Assembly (NCBI GenBank): GCA_018969935.1
Contig: JAGWXJ010000003.1
Coordinates: 1-35,674, forward strand
Reading direction: 5' to 3'
Source: Alphaproteobacteria bacterium
Lineage (GTDB): Bacteria; Pseudomonadota; Alphaproteobacteria; Micavibrionales; UBA1664
DNA length: 35,674 bases
Shown here: in pieces, positions 16,163-24,787 of the stretch
Numbering within the stretch: the first letter of the stretch is position 1
Layout of the letters: each line of letters begins with the position of its first letter
Position numbers and translations under genes: made by a program
The notes under the pieces: model-generated
The model's database searches: none
What the model was told of the DNA's origin: nothing
Seen by the model: only the letters and a program-made list of their open reading frames with translations

Positions 16163-16843
16163 ATGACCGAACTTATCTACGCCCGCAAAAACCCCGCCGT
16201 CATCGAAACGCTCTTAAAGCGCAGATCCGCCTCCGCCAAGGCCATGGGCGGCGATTGCCCCCCTGAAACCGACATCAAAACCATGCTGGAGGCCGCCATG
16301 CGCGTCCCCGACCACGGCAAACTGAACCCGTGGTGGTTTATCGTTTTCAAAGGGGATGACCGCGCCGCCTTTGGCGAAATCATAAAAACCGCATGGGCTG
16401 CGCGCGAACCGCAATCAACACCCGAAAAACTGGCCGATGAGGCAAAACGCCTGATGCGGGCCCCGCTGGTTATCGCCGTTATCTCCGCCCCCCGTGAAAG
16501 CACGGTACCTGTATGGGAACAGCAATTATCGGCAGGCGCCGCGTGCTACAACCTCTGCCTCGCCGCAAACGCCCTTGGCTACGGCGCCAACTGGCTGACG
16601 GAATGGTATGCTTTTGACCCCGCCATACGCGCGAGCCTCAAATTGCAATCAACCGAAAGCGTGGCAGGTTTTATTTATATCGGCACACCCGAAAAAGCGC
16701 CGGAGGAACGCCCCCGCCCCGCCCCCGAAACGCTACGCAACGACGACTTCAGAAACGCAACAAACCGCGGTAACGAATACGCCAAACAGGGACTTGGCTA
16801 CGTAACCCACGGCCCTGACAACAGCGTTTACAAAAGCAAATGA
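16163..16843 (+). CDS. Nitroreductase family protein (YdjA-like)
   Basis: An FMN-dependent NAD(P)H oxidoreductase of 226 residues. RRSASAKAMG near residue 20 supplies the phosphate-binding Arg/Ser cluster of FMN. MRVPDHGKLNPWWFIVF and the later GYGANWLTEW are characteristic of the small YdjA/NfnB-type subgroup. The physiological substrate is unknown for most members. The stop codon overlaps the next gene (ATGA, 16840-16843), so the two are translationally coupled. Its promoter must lie inside the uvrB 5' coding region because only 18 bp separate the two starts. Confidence 0.92.
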   Translation: MTELIYARKNPAVIETLLKRRSASAKAMGGDCPPETDIKTMLEAAMRVPDHGKLNPWWFIVFKGDDRAAFGEIIKTAWAAREPQSTPEKLADEAKRLMRAPLVIAVISAPRESTVPVWEQQLSAGAACYNLCLAANALGYGANWLTEWYAFDPAIRASLKLQSTESVAGFIYIGTPEKAPEERPRPAPETLRNDDFRNATNRGNEYAKQGLGYVTHGPDNSVYKSK

Positions 16844-17163
16844 AACCAAAAGAAACCTATCTCGTACTCGATACGACATTCACCGGCAAAGCCGTAGGTA
16901 CGGCATGCGTGGGCGCAGCCAGCGTATCCCTAGGTGGCCTGACCATGGAAGCAACACAGCTGGCCTGCACATTCTTCCGATTTGCCAATCCTGAATTGGT
17001 TGTATTCTCGGCCGGTATATTGGCAATGGGCTACGCCGCACACGAAACATCGGAAGGAATAGCCCCCATGCTTGGCAAACGCTTCGGCCTGCGTATCCGC
17101 GAGGTATGCGCCCCCCGCTGGGATATAACCGGCATTAACTTCAGCAAGTTCTTGCTAAAATAG
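16840..17163 (+). CDS. Small membrane protein of unknown function
   Basis: A 107-residue protein, not recognised. Hydrophobic segments at about 16-36 (KAVGTACVGAASVSLGGL) and 50-70 (NPELVVFSAGILAMGYAAH) suggest two membrane passes with a basic C-terminal tail. It overlaps the nitroreductase stop by 4 nt and converges on fhs with a 9-nt overlap. The overall layout resembles the 137-residue protein at 2282, but I see no firm homology. Confidence 0.6.
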   Translation: MKPKETYLVLDTTFTGKAVGTACVGAASVSLGGLTMEATQLACTFFRFANPELVVFSAGILAMGYAAHETSEGIAPMLGKRFGLRIREVCAPRWDITGINFSKFLLK

Positions 17164-18813
17164 GCCTACGATATTGCCGTCCGCATCAAGCCCGATAGCC
17201 TCAGCTGCTGGTACGCGCGGCAGGCCCGGCATGGTGTTGATGGTACCGCATAACGCAACAATAAACCCCGCCCCAGCCGATAACCTTACATCGCGCACAT
17301 GCAGCGTATGGCCTTCGGGTGCCCCCAGTAATTTAGGGTCTGTAGCAAAACTTTCCTGCGTCTTGGCCATGCACACGGGCAAACGGCCATACCCTTCCTT
17401 GATATATTGGTCGAGCTTGGCGCGCACGCCATCCCCCAGCGTTACATCGGATGCGCCGTAAAGCTTGGTCGCCACAGCCGCGATTTTATCCGCAGGATGG
17501 TAATCATCGCCGTAAAGATATTTGGGTGCGCTAGTTGCACAAATTTTGGTAACAATCGTGGCCAGCTCCTCACAGCCCTTGCCGCCTTCCGCCCAGTGGC
17601 GGCAAAGCGCAACAGGCACGCCCTCGGCTTCCACCAGCGCCTTCAGCGTCTGCCACTCCACATCGGTATCGCTCACAAAGTGGTTGATGCCGACAACAAC
17701 AGGCAACCCGAATGACTTCATGTTGCGGATATGGCGTTGCAGGTTCGCAAAACCCTTTTTAAGCGCCTCTACGTTCTCGTGGCTCAAATCGGCTTTGGCC
17801 ATGCCGCCATGCATTTTAAGCGCGCGCACCGTTGCAACAATCACGGCGGCATCGGGCCACAGGCCCGTCTGGCGGCACTTAATATCCAGAAACTTCTCAG
17901 CGCCCAAATCGGCCCCGAAGCCCGCTTCGGTAACGGCATAATCCCCCAAGGCAAGTGCCGTACGCGTGGCTATCACGGTATTGCACCCGTGGGCGATATT
18001 GGCAAACGGCCCGCCATGGACAATGGCAGGCGTGCCTTCCAGAGATTGCACAAGGTTTGGCGCCAGCGCATCACGCAGCAAGGCAACCATGCTGCCCACG
18101 GCCTTGAGATCAACAGGCGTTACAGGTTTGCCCGAACGCGTGTACGCCACAACAATCCGGGAAAGACGCGCAGCCAGATCCTCAAGGCTTTCCGCAAGGC
18201 AGAATATCGCCATGATTTCGGATGCAACCGTAATATCGAAGCGCGAGGCATGGCGCGTTTCAGGTTTGGTACCAACCTCGATATTCCTGAGCGCGCGGTC
18301 ACACACATCAAGCACGCGGCCCCATGTGATGGTCGAGGGGTCGATATCAAGCGCATTGCCAAAATGCAGGTGGTTATCAAGCATCGCGGCCAGCAGGTTG
18401 TGTGCTGCCGTGATGGCATGGAAATCACCATTGAAATGGAGGTTGATATCCTCCATCGGAATGATCTGCGCCCGCCCGCCGCCCGTAGCGCCGCCCTTAC
18501 GGCCAAAGCACGGGCCCAGCGATGGCTCGCGCAAGGCAATCACGGTTTTATGGCCGCCCCTGTTCAGTGCATCGGCAAGGCCAATCGTCGTCGTGGTTTT
18601 ACCCTCGCCCGCAGGGGTCGGGTTTGTGGCCGTTACCAATATCAGCTTGCCGCGGGGGTTCGCCGCGATGCGGCTCTGGCACCACGCAAGGTCAATCTTT
18701 GCCTTGATGTGCCCGTAAGGAATAAGCGCATGATCTGCAATCGCAACCGCATGCGCCACCTCCGCTATCTTTTTAGGGGTAACGCTACGTGCAATCTCAA
18801 GGTCTGTCGGCAT
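17155..18813 (-). CDS. fhs: Formate-tetrahydrofolate ligase
   Basis: Makes 10-formyl-tetrahydrofolate from formate, THF and ATP in one-carbon metabolism. It has 552 residues, usual for the monofunctional bacterial enzyme. The nucleotide loop TPAGEGKTTTTIGLADAL is at about 66-83. LREPSLGPCFGRKGGATGGG and the late VCMAKTQESFATDP are family signatures. It begins 9 nt after the lysS stop, so the two form an operon. No folD is in view. Confidence 0.98.
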   Translation of the reverse strand: MPTDLEIARSVTPKKIAEVAHAVAIADHALIPYGHIKAKIDLAWCQSRIAANPRGKLILVTATNPTPAGEGKTTTTIGLADALNRGGHKTVIALREPSLGPCFGRKGGATGGGRAQIIPMEDINLHFNGDFHAITAAHNLLAAMLDNHLHFGNALDIDPSTITWGRVLDVCDRALRNIEVGTKPETRHASRFDITVASEIMAIFCLAESLEDLAARLSRIVVAYTRSGKPVTPVDLKAVGSMVALLRDALAPNLVQSLEGTPAIVHGGPFANIAHGCNTVIATRTALALGDYAVTEAGFGADLGAEKFLDIKCRQTGLWPDAAVIVATVRALKMHGGMAKADLSHENVEALKKGFANLQRHIRNMKSFGLPVVVGINHFVSDTDVEWQTLKALVEAEGVPVALCRHWAEGGKGCEELATIVTKICATSAPKYLYGDDYHPADKIAAVATKLYGASDVTLGDGVRAKLDQYIKEGYGRLPVCMAKTQESFATDPKLLGAPEGHTLHVRDVRLSAGAGFIVALCGTINTMPGLPRVPAAEAIGLDADGNIVGLF

Positions 18814-18822
18814 GGCTAAGGT

Positions 18823-20331
18823 TTAGTCTTTCAATGGCTTCAGTGTGGGGAAGCAAATGACATCACGGATATTGGGTGAACCTGTCAAAATCATGGTCAG
18901 GCGGTCAACACCAAGCCCCCAGCCGCCGCATGGCGGCAGGCCGTACTCAAGGGCCGTCACGTAATCGGCATCCAGCATCTGCGCTTCCTCGTTACCAGCT
19001 TCGCGGGCCTTTACCTGTTCTTCAAAGCGGGCGTATTGGTCGGCAGGGTCGTTCAGCTCGGTAAACATATTCGCGATTTCCCAGCCGTTCACATACGTTT
19101 CCGTACGCTCCGTCAGGCGGGGGTTGTCGCGATGCACTTTTGCCAGCGGCGATATATCCAGCGGGAAGTCCGTCACATGCGTGGGCTGTATCAGCGTATC
19201 TTCCACCTTTTCTTCAAATACGGCTGCAACAACCTCACCCCACTTGGCGGTCGGTTCAACATGCACGCCCAGCTTCTTGGCAATCGCCCGCGCCTCGGCG
19301 GCATCGAAAATGGTCATGAAATCAATGCCCGTGGCATCCATCACCAGCCCGCACATGGATTTGCGCGGCCACTTGCCGCCTACGTTAATCGTGCGGTCGC
19401 CGTACTTGAATTCAAGCGCGCCGAATACCGTCTGCGCGATATGCTGCACAAGGCCTTCCGTCAGGTCCATCATATCGGAAACATCGGTATAGGCCTTGTA
19501 AAGCTCGGCGGATGTAAATTCAGGGTTGTGCTTGGGGCTGATGCCCTCGTTACGGAAGCAACGGTTGATTTCAAACACGCAATCAGCCAGACCACCAACC
19601 ACAAGGCGCTTGAGATACAGCTCGGGCGCTACACGCATGAAGAAATCGGTATCCAGCGTATTGTGATGCGTCACAAACGGCTTGGCCGTGGCGCCGCCAA
19701 GGATGGGGTGCAGCATCGGCGTTTCAACTTCAATCCCGCCCCATGTCTTTGTCAGGTACTCGCGCATGGCCGTCGTAATCAGGGAACGCTTGCGCAACGT
19801 ATCGCGGCTTTCCTCGTTCACAATCAGGTCCACGTAACGCTGGCGGTAGCGCTGCTCGATATCCGTAAGGCCGTGGTATTTTTCAGGAAGCGGCAGCAAA
19901 CACTTGGTCAAAAGCTGGACATGCGACACGCGCACCGATAGCTCACCGCGCGGCGTACGGCGGATTTTGCCCTTGGCCCCAATGATATCGCCGATATCAA
20001 GGGTATCGAGCTTCGCAAGTTCGTCCGCATTCATGCTGTCCTTGTGGCAAAACACCTGAATTTTGCCCGATGCGTCATGCAGGTCGATAAACATGCCGTT
20101 GTTGCGCATGGCCATGATACGGCCTGCCACCGATACTTCGTCTTCGGTTTCCGTGCCCGATGCCAGCTCGGCATACTTGGCCTGAAGCGCCCCCGCCTCA
20201 TGGGTACGGCCATAGGTATAGGCGTAGGGGTTGCCACCGGCATCACGCACGGCCTTCAGCTTGGCAAGGCGCGCGGCGCGCGGGTCGGTCAGGGTTTGGT
20301 CGGTTGCGGTCTTTTCAGCAGTTTTGGACAT
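18823..20331 (-). CDS. lysS: Lysyl-tRNA synthetase, class II
   Basis: Charges tRNA-Lys. It has 502 residues. An N-terminal OB-fold anticodon-binding domain (about 65-160; GRIMAMRNNGMFIDLHDASGKIQVF) is followed by the class II core. The core has motif 2 (FEINRCFRNEGIS) and motif 3 (GWGLGVDRLTMIL) near the C-terminus. The N-terminal 15 residues are a short extension (MSKTAEKTATDQTL). The start has only a weak ribosome-binding site. It leads the lysS-fhs pair. Confidence 0.97.
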   Translation of the reverse strand: MSKTAEKTATDQTLTDPRAARLAKLKAVRDAGGNPYAYTYGRTHEAGALQAKYAELASGTETEDEVSVAGRIMAMRNNGMFIDLHDASGKIQVFCHKDSMNADELAKLDTLDIGDIIGAKGKIRRTPRGELSVRVSHVQLLTKCLLPLPEKYHGLTDIEQRYRQRYVDLIVNEESRDTLRKRSLITTAMREYLTKTWGGIEVETPMLHPILGGATAKPFVTHHNTLDTDFFMRVAPELYLKRLVVGGLADCVFEINRCFRNEGISPKHNPEFTSAELYKAYTDVSDMMDLTEGLVQHIAQTVFGALEFKYGDRTINVGGKWPRKSMCGLVMDATGIDFMTIFDAAEARAIAKKLGVHVEPTAKWGEVVAAVFEEKVEDTLIQPTHVTDFPLDISPLAKVHRDNPRLTERTETYVNGWEIANMFTELNDPADQYARFEEQVKAREAGNEEAQMLDADYVTALEYGLPPCGGWGLGVDRLTMILTGSPNIRDVICFPTLKPLKD

Positions 20332-20369
20332 GACATTTCACTAAGGTTCGAATAGACTTTGTGCTGTTT

Positions 20370-20375
20370 TATAAC
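20370..20375 (+). promoter_or_regulatory. Possible -10 box in the lysS / pilin-like divergent gap
   Basis: TATAAC (20370-20375) lies 19 bp before the plus-strand ATG at 20395, with TTCGAA 17 bp upstream as a poor -35. It is the only promoter-like element I see in the 63-bp divergent spacer. Confidence 0.3.
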
Positions 20376-20394
20376 AAACACGGTGGGTCCGTCC

Positions 20395-21117
20395 ATGCTG
20401 AAACATGCTCAAAAGGGTAACGTTCTCTTTATTATCCTCATCGCGGTCGTATTGTTTGCGGCCCTGACATACGCGCTTTCCAGCTCAAACCGTGGCAATA
20501 CCACCATGGACCGCGAACGCGGGAGCATCAGCGCCACCGACTACCTGAGCTACGGCCAATCCATGGAAAAAATCGTAGCCCGCATGCTTTCCAACGATAT
20601 CTCGGAAAACGGCCTCAGCTTCGAAAACACCATCTGGAAGTTCTATGACGGCACGGACGTCATGGGCGCCAACGCCAACTGCACCTCATCGGCCTGCAAA
20701 ATCTTTGACCCCGCTGGCGGCGGTCAGGAACCCAAGCTGTTTGCGGCCCAAACCGTTGCATCCCCCGCCAATACGGATGTCCAGAGCGGGCATGGCGTTG
20801 TTTACGCCCTCAAAGTCACGGGCGTAGGCACCACAGCGCACGACCTTGTCATGATGATTGCCATTCTGGACAAAAACACCTGCATGCAAATCAACAACAC
20901 CCTTGGCGTTACCAACCCTTCCAATGCCCCACCGGCTGACTCATGGTCGGGCGCCACGCGTTACACCGGCGCCTTCACCGGCCCCAATGACGCAACGGAC
21001 GAGATTGGCGACGTAGCCACAGCCATCCAGCGCAAAACGGCTGGTTGCATCACCCGCTCGGGCGGCGCTTACGGCTCGGCCGACAACTACTACTATCAGG
21101 TGCTTTACGCCCGCTAA
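20395..21117 (+). CDS. Secreted or pilin-like protein with N-terminal membrane helix
   Basis: A 240-residue protein. A basic start (MLKHAQKGN) is followed by a hydrophobic helix (VLFIILIAVVLFAALTYAL), as in type IV pilin-like and TadE-like precursors. The canonical Glu at +5 after a Gly is missing, so processing by prepilin peptidase is uncertain. The rest is a Gly/Thr/Asn/Ser-rich extracytoplasmic domain with a Cys pair NCTSSAC and two further Cys near the C-terminus, suggesting disulfides. The start at 20395 has a weak GGTGGG site. It converges with comF, overlapping by 4 nt. No pilus machinery is in the window. Confidence 0.6.
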   Translation: MLKHAQKGNVLFIILIAVVLFAALTYALSSSNRGNTTMDRERGSISATDYLSYGQSMEKIVARMLSNDISENGLSFENTIWKFYDGTDVMGANANCTSSACKIFDPAGGGQEPKLFAAQTVASPANTDVQSGHGVVYALKVTGVGTTAHDLVMMIAILDKNTCMQINNTLGVTNPSNAPPADSWSGATRYTGAFTGPNDATDEIGDVATAIQRKTAGCITRSGGAYGSADNYYYQVLYAR

Positions 21118-21860
21118 TCCTTGGGTACGCGGGCTATGGCCAGCACATCCACCGCGGCGGCCCCTGCCTTGTAAAGGGCATCGGCGCAGGCATTCAGCGT
21201 TGCGCCTGTCGTAAACACATCATCAACCAGCAAGACTGTTTTACCTGCAATTTGGCCCACGCGCGCAGGATTGACGCGGAATGCCCCGCGTACATTCTTA
21301 TCCCTCTCCTTACGGCTTAAGCTGCCTTGAGGTACTGTCCGCTTGATACGCTCAAGGGCATCCACACACACGGGCCGCCCCAGCCGCTGCGCCAAGAGGG
21401 CTGACTGGTTGTACCGCCGCCGCAACAGCCTGAAACGATGCAACGGCACGGGCACCAGCACGTCTGCCTCGGCCAGCACATCGGCCCCCGCCTCCCGCAT
21501 CCAGGGCACAAATGCCCGTACGGCCTGCAACTGGTCACCCGATTTGTAGCGAAGGATGATCTTGCGGCTCGCATCATCATAAATCAGGGCCGCCCGCGCG
21601 CGCCTGAAGGTAGGTGGATATTCCATGCACGCGGCACATATCAGCCCCTCCGGCTGCACCCCGCCCAAATCATGGGGGAAAGGCAAGGCGCACTGGCTGC
21701 AATAGGGCTTGCGGATAAACCTGAGGGAAGCCCAGTAATCATAGGCCACGGTGCCATGGGCATCAACCTCCTGCCCTGTTGCAGGGCACAAGGGCGGAAG
21801 CAGCCAATCAAGCCCGTTTTGGGCCAGTTTCAGGATGTTTTTGGCAAGTGCGGCAGGCAT
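21114..21860 (-). CDS. comF: ComF family phosphoribosyltransferase-like protein
   Basis: A 248-residue ComF protein. N-terminal zinc-finger-like Cys pairs (LPPLCPATG, YCSQCALP, ICAACM) are followed by a PRTase-type domain. The PRPP-binding motif VLLVDDVFTTGATL is near residues 208-221. In naturally competent bacteria ComF aids handling of incoming DNA. In others its function is unclear. Its start codon at 21860 lies 22 bp from the start of the divergent methyltransferase fusion. Confidence 0.93.
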   Translation of the reverse strand: MPAALAKNILKLAQNGLDWLLPPLCPATGQEVDAHGTVAYDYWASLRFIRKPYCSQCALPFPHDLGGVQPEGLICAACMEYPPTFRRARAALIYDDASRKIILRYKSGDQLQAVRAFVPWMREAGADVLAEADVLVPVPLHRFRLLRRRYNQSALLAQRLGRPVCVDALERIKRTVPQGSLSRKERDKNVRGAFRVNPARVGQIAGKTVLLVDDVFTTGATLNACADALYKAGAAAVDVLAIARVPKD

Positions 21861-21882
21861 GGTCTATATCTATGCATACCAG

Positions 21883-24345
21883 ATGACCACGATGGACGAA
21901 ACACCCGCGCAACAAGCCGAGGACAGCTTTTTGAAAAGCCTGCCCCACGAAGTCGTGCTGCGCGCAAAATACATCGTATCCCACCTGCTGTTGCCTGAAG
22001 GCGCAACTGTCCTTGACCTCCAGTGCGATACGGGCGCCCTAACAGCCGCCATGGCGTATCTAAACCCCCGCCTCAACTTCATAGGTTTGGACCGTAACCG
22101 CCAACTGATCATGCGCGCCCGCGCACGGTTCAAAACGGCGCAACTTGATAACCTCGGCTTTGAAGTAGGCGATGCCCTGAACCTGCGCCGCGCTGATGAT
22201 AGCGTGGACGCCATCGTCGCTTCCAATCTGTTGGGCGATATCTACAGCCGCGGCAATTACGATGAAACCCGCATCGCCGACATGATGGGCAGGCTTTTCA
22301 AGCTTCTAAAAGCCGACGGCCTCATGGTCATCCACGATTACGCCATGCCCGAGGCGGACGAATACGTGCAAATCGAGTTCCCTGTCCCCATCCGCGACCC
22401 GCGGCATTTCAGGCTCTACGGCACCCCCATCGGCAAAACGCAAGGCGAGCGCGAAATCGAATTGCTGCAATGGTTCTCGGAAAACGCAAGCGCGCGTGAC
22501 GCCGTTAAAGGATTTTACCTTGAGGAATTGCCGCCCCATGTACCCTACACGCGCTGCTTCCGCCTGCCTGCCAAATGGGCCTACGAATTCATCATCCGCA
22601 AACAGAACATCCGCAAATTCAAAGCCAATATCGGCCACCAGCACACCTGCCTGACGGAAGCCGATTACGACCGCGTGCTTGGGCGTAACATAGGCGCGCG
22701 CATCCTGCTTACGGCCCCGCAGCGCCAGCCCCACATCACGCGCTCGCATTACGATGGCGCATTCAGGCTGTATACGGCAGAAGGCAAGGCACGCGGCTAT
22801 ATGCCAACAGGGCATATTGTTGTCGCACAAAAAATCCAGCAGGGCCGCCCCTTGCGCCTTGAGGAACTGCGCCCCTCTTCCCACGCCGCGCAATCCATCA
22901 GCATCCAGACAGTGCGCGACGAAAAGAACGGCGAGGTAGCCGATGTTGTCAGCCGCGTAACCCCGCGCGTTGAAATCATCCCCTACTTCATGGCCACCAA
23001 CGGTAGCCTGAAGGTGATATTGCAGGCGGAGGCCGAAAAGGGCATCGCCAACCTGACACCGCGCACGCGCAATAACCTTGATGGCAAACGCTGGTCCGGC
23101 CACATGGTATGTGCACCATCCCTTCCCGTTTACGAACTCGAAGGATTTGACCACGCAAGTTTGGGCGCCATCGCCCGCCTGATGATCCAGAAATTCGGCC
23201 TCACACCGCAGCACGGCAAAGGCTTTGAAGACGGCCTCAAGGGTTATCCATCCCCCGCCATGATCGATGAACGGATGGATACGATATACATCAACGTCCA
23301 GCCACCTATGGCCTTGGGCCCGCGCGCAACCAGCCCCTTCGATGAACTGCGCCTTAAGGTCTACGACGCCGAGGATGTGTTGCGTGCTACGGGCGCAGGC
23401 TTTATTCCCAATGCCTGGCTGGATATCCAGCTACAGGACCTCATGAAGCGCAACGGCCTGAAACCCAAGCCATGGCTGCACGAGGCCGTCCCCCTTTCCT
23501 ACGACCCTCCGCCCGAAGACCAGATGTTAAGGGCAGCGAAAATCCTGAAGCAGAAACCGAAGAAGCCGGAAAAACCATCCGCCAGCAAATGGGCCCCGCC
23601 CGAAAAATGGCCGGTACGCGCAGGCTCCTTCAAACCCATCCGCGGGCATGCGGGGCAGGTCACGGCCCATCGTTCGTCCTTCGTTGAACGCGGACAAAAA
23701 GACGGCGTGGTAAGGGGCCTTGCCGCCCACGACCTCGAATTCGCAAACCCGCAGGCCGACATGCAGAACATCGCGGCCATTATGCCTCTCACCGAGGATT
23801 TTCAAGGCAACACGCTGGTCGGTTTTGAATACAAGGAATTGCCAGTCCCAAGCCGCTTCGGGCAGGAAGGCCCGATGATGAACCTGCCAACCCTGCCCCT
23901 GCCAGCCAGCGTCACGAATATCGATGAAGCCCGCGCTTATATCGCCGAACAATTCGATGTCGAACTCGCGCGCGTAGCGCCGATGGGCGAGAGCTTCTTC
24001 ACGATGGTGGACCTGATGCCCCAGCGTGTTTATCCCTTTATGCTCACACGCTATCCGCGCCGCCGCAATTTAAGTATGAAGTTCAGAAACCTCTACGATA
24101 TCCTTGACCTCACGGACACGGATTTCGCCGACAGCTTCCTCTGGAAATGGGGCCTCGCCCACGCCTATCTGTGTCAGGAAACAGCGCACCAGAGCAACTG
24201 GGCCCCAAGGGCCGAAGCCCATCAGCGCGTGTTTGGCAAAAACGCAGCAAAATGGGAAAGCGCAAGCGCCAGCTGGTACAAGACCAGAAGCGCAAACGAT
24301 AAAAAGCGCATGGCATCAAACGCCCCTCGCCGCAGGCACGAATGA
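21883..24345 (+). CDS. SAM-methyltransferase domain fused to about 600 residues of unknown sequence
   Basis: An 820-residue cytosolic protein. Residues 1-170 form a class I SAM-methyltransferase fold: motif I VLDLQCDTGAL (43-53), the acidic end of beta2 FIGLD (66-70), VGDALNLR and SNLLGDIYSRG, then LKADGLMVIHDYAMPEAD. Residues about 290-820 match nothing I know. They include two stretches that look like related beta-rich domains, each with a family-like IIPYF or GFEYKELP strand, separated by a Lys/Pro linker near residues 550-575. ATG 21883 is chosen because 21859 overlaps the comF start and neither has a clear Shine-Dalgarno site. A strong terminator follows directly. Confidence 0.75.
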   Translation: MTTMDETPAQQAEDSFLKSLPHEVVLRAKYIVSHLLLPEGATVLDLQCDTGALTAAMAYLNPRLNFIGLDRNRQLIMRARARFKTAQLDNLGFEVGDALNLRRADDSVDAIVASNLLGDIYSRGNYDETRIADMMGRLFKLLKADGLMVIHDYAMPEADEYVQIEFPVPIRDPRHFRLYGTPIGKTQGEREIELLQWFSENASARDAVKGFYLEELPPHVPYTRCFRLPAKWAYEFIIRKQNIRKFKANIGHQHTCLTEADYDRVLGRNIGARILLTAPQRQPHITRSHYDGAFRLYTAEGKARGYMPTGHIVVAQKIQQGRPLRLEELRPSSHAAQSISIQTVRDEKNGEVADVVSRVTPRVEIIPYFMATNGSLKVILQAEAEKGIANLTPRTRNNLDGKRWSGHMVCAPSLPVYELEGFDHASLGAIARLMIQKFGLTPQHGKGFEDGLKGYPSPAMIDERMDTIYINVQPPMALGPRATSPFDELRLKVYDAEDVLRATGAGFIPNAWLDIQLQDLMKRNGLKPKPWLHEAVPLSYDPPPEDQMLRAAKILKQKPKKPEKPSASKWAPPEKWPVRAGSFKPIRGHAGQVTAHRSSFVERGQKDGVVRGLAAHDLEFANPQADMQNIAAIMPLTEDFQGNTLVGFEYKELPVPSRFGQEGPMMNLPTLPLPASVTNIDEARAYIAEQFDVELARVAPMGESFFTMVDLMPQRVYPFMLTRYPRRRNLSMKFRNLYDILDLTDTDFADSFLWKWGLAHAYLCQETAHQSNWAPRAEAHQRVFGKNAAKWESASASWYKTRSANDKKRMASNAPRRRHE

Positions 24346-24370
24346 AAAAGGCGGGCCATGCCCGCCTTTT
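24346..24370. terminator. Bidirectional intrinsic terminator
   Basis: AAAA-GGCGGG-CCATG-CCCGCC-TTTT starts one base after the methyltransferase stop. It has a U-tract on either strand, so it also ends the convergent DUF465-type gene, whose stop is 20 nt away. Confidence 0.92.
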
Positions 24371-24389
24371 GAATTTATGACCGCGTAAT

Positions 24390-24677
24390 TTAGTGGCCTT
24401 CCTTGCATTTACCGCAGCATTTATCGCCTTCACCGCATTTGGTTTCCTGCAACATGCCCATCAACTGGTCCTTGATATGGACGCGGCGCTGCTTGAGGTC
24501 CTTCTCGATATCATCGGACGTGGCACCGCCGCCATTCTCGATTTTCTCGATCTCTTTTGTAAGCACATGGTAAGCTTCCATCAGCTTCTCGAAATGCGTG
24601 TTGGATACCTTGAGTGCATGGATGGCATCCTTGTACTCCGGTAAATCGTTGACCAAAGCGTGGTGTTCTACTGTCAT
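24390..24677 (-). CDS. YdcH/DUF465-like protein with Cys-rich C-terminal tail
   Basis: A 95-residue protein. Residues 1-75 form the helical hairpin typical of YdcH/DUF465 (HALVNDLPEYKDAIHALK..., LMEAYHVLTKEIEKIE..., LKQRRVHIKDQL). The remaining tail has four Cys in 12 residues (K-C-G-E-G-D-K-C-C-G-K-C) and ends in KEGH, resembling a metal-binding knuckle. The usual family length is about 60-75 residues without such a tail. AGGAG 6 nt upstream fixes the ATG at 24677. The assignment to DUF465 is by pattern only. Confidence 0.75.
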   Translation of the reverse strand: MTVEHHALVNDLPEYKDAIHALKVSNTHFEKLMEAYHVLTKEIEKIENGGGATSDDIEKDLKQRRVHIKDQLMGMLQETKCGEGDKCCGKCKEGH

Positions 24678-24787
24678 GGTAACTCCTTTGTTTCAGCTCC
24701 AAGCCTAGCAATCACGCCAAAATGCGCTTTGATGAAAGTCAACAATCCGTCATTTGCGTAAACCCTGAATCCCGCTAGGTTAGGCCC

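Noticed and set aside
17731..18819. 362-codon plus-strand ORF opposite fhs
   Set aside because: Complete antisense of formate-tetrahydrofolate ligase, whose signatures are unambiguous.
22306..23214. 302-codon minus-strand ORF inside the methyltransferase fusion
   Set aside because: Its composition is that of an antisense frame, and the plus-strand frame is continuous with a methyltransferase fold and a downstream terminator.
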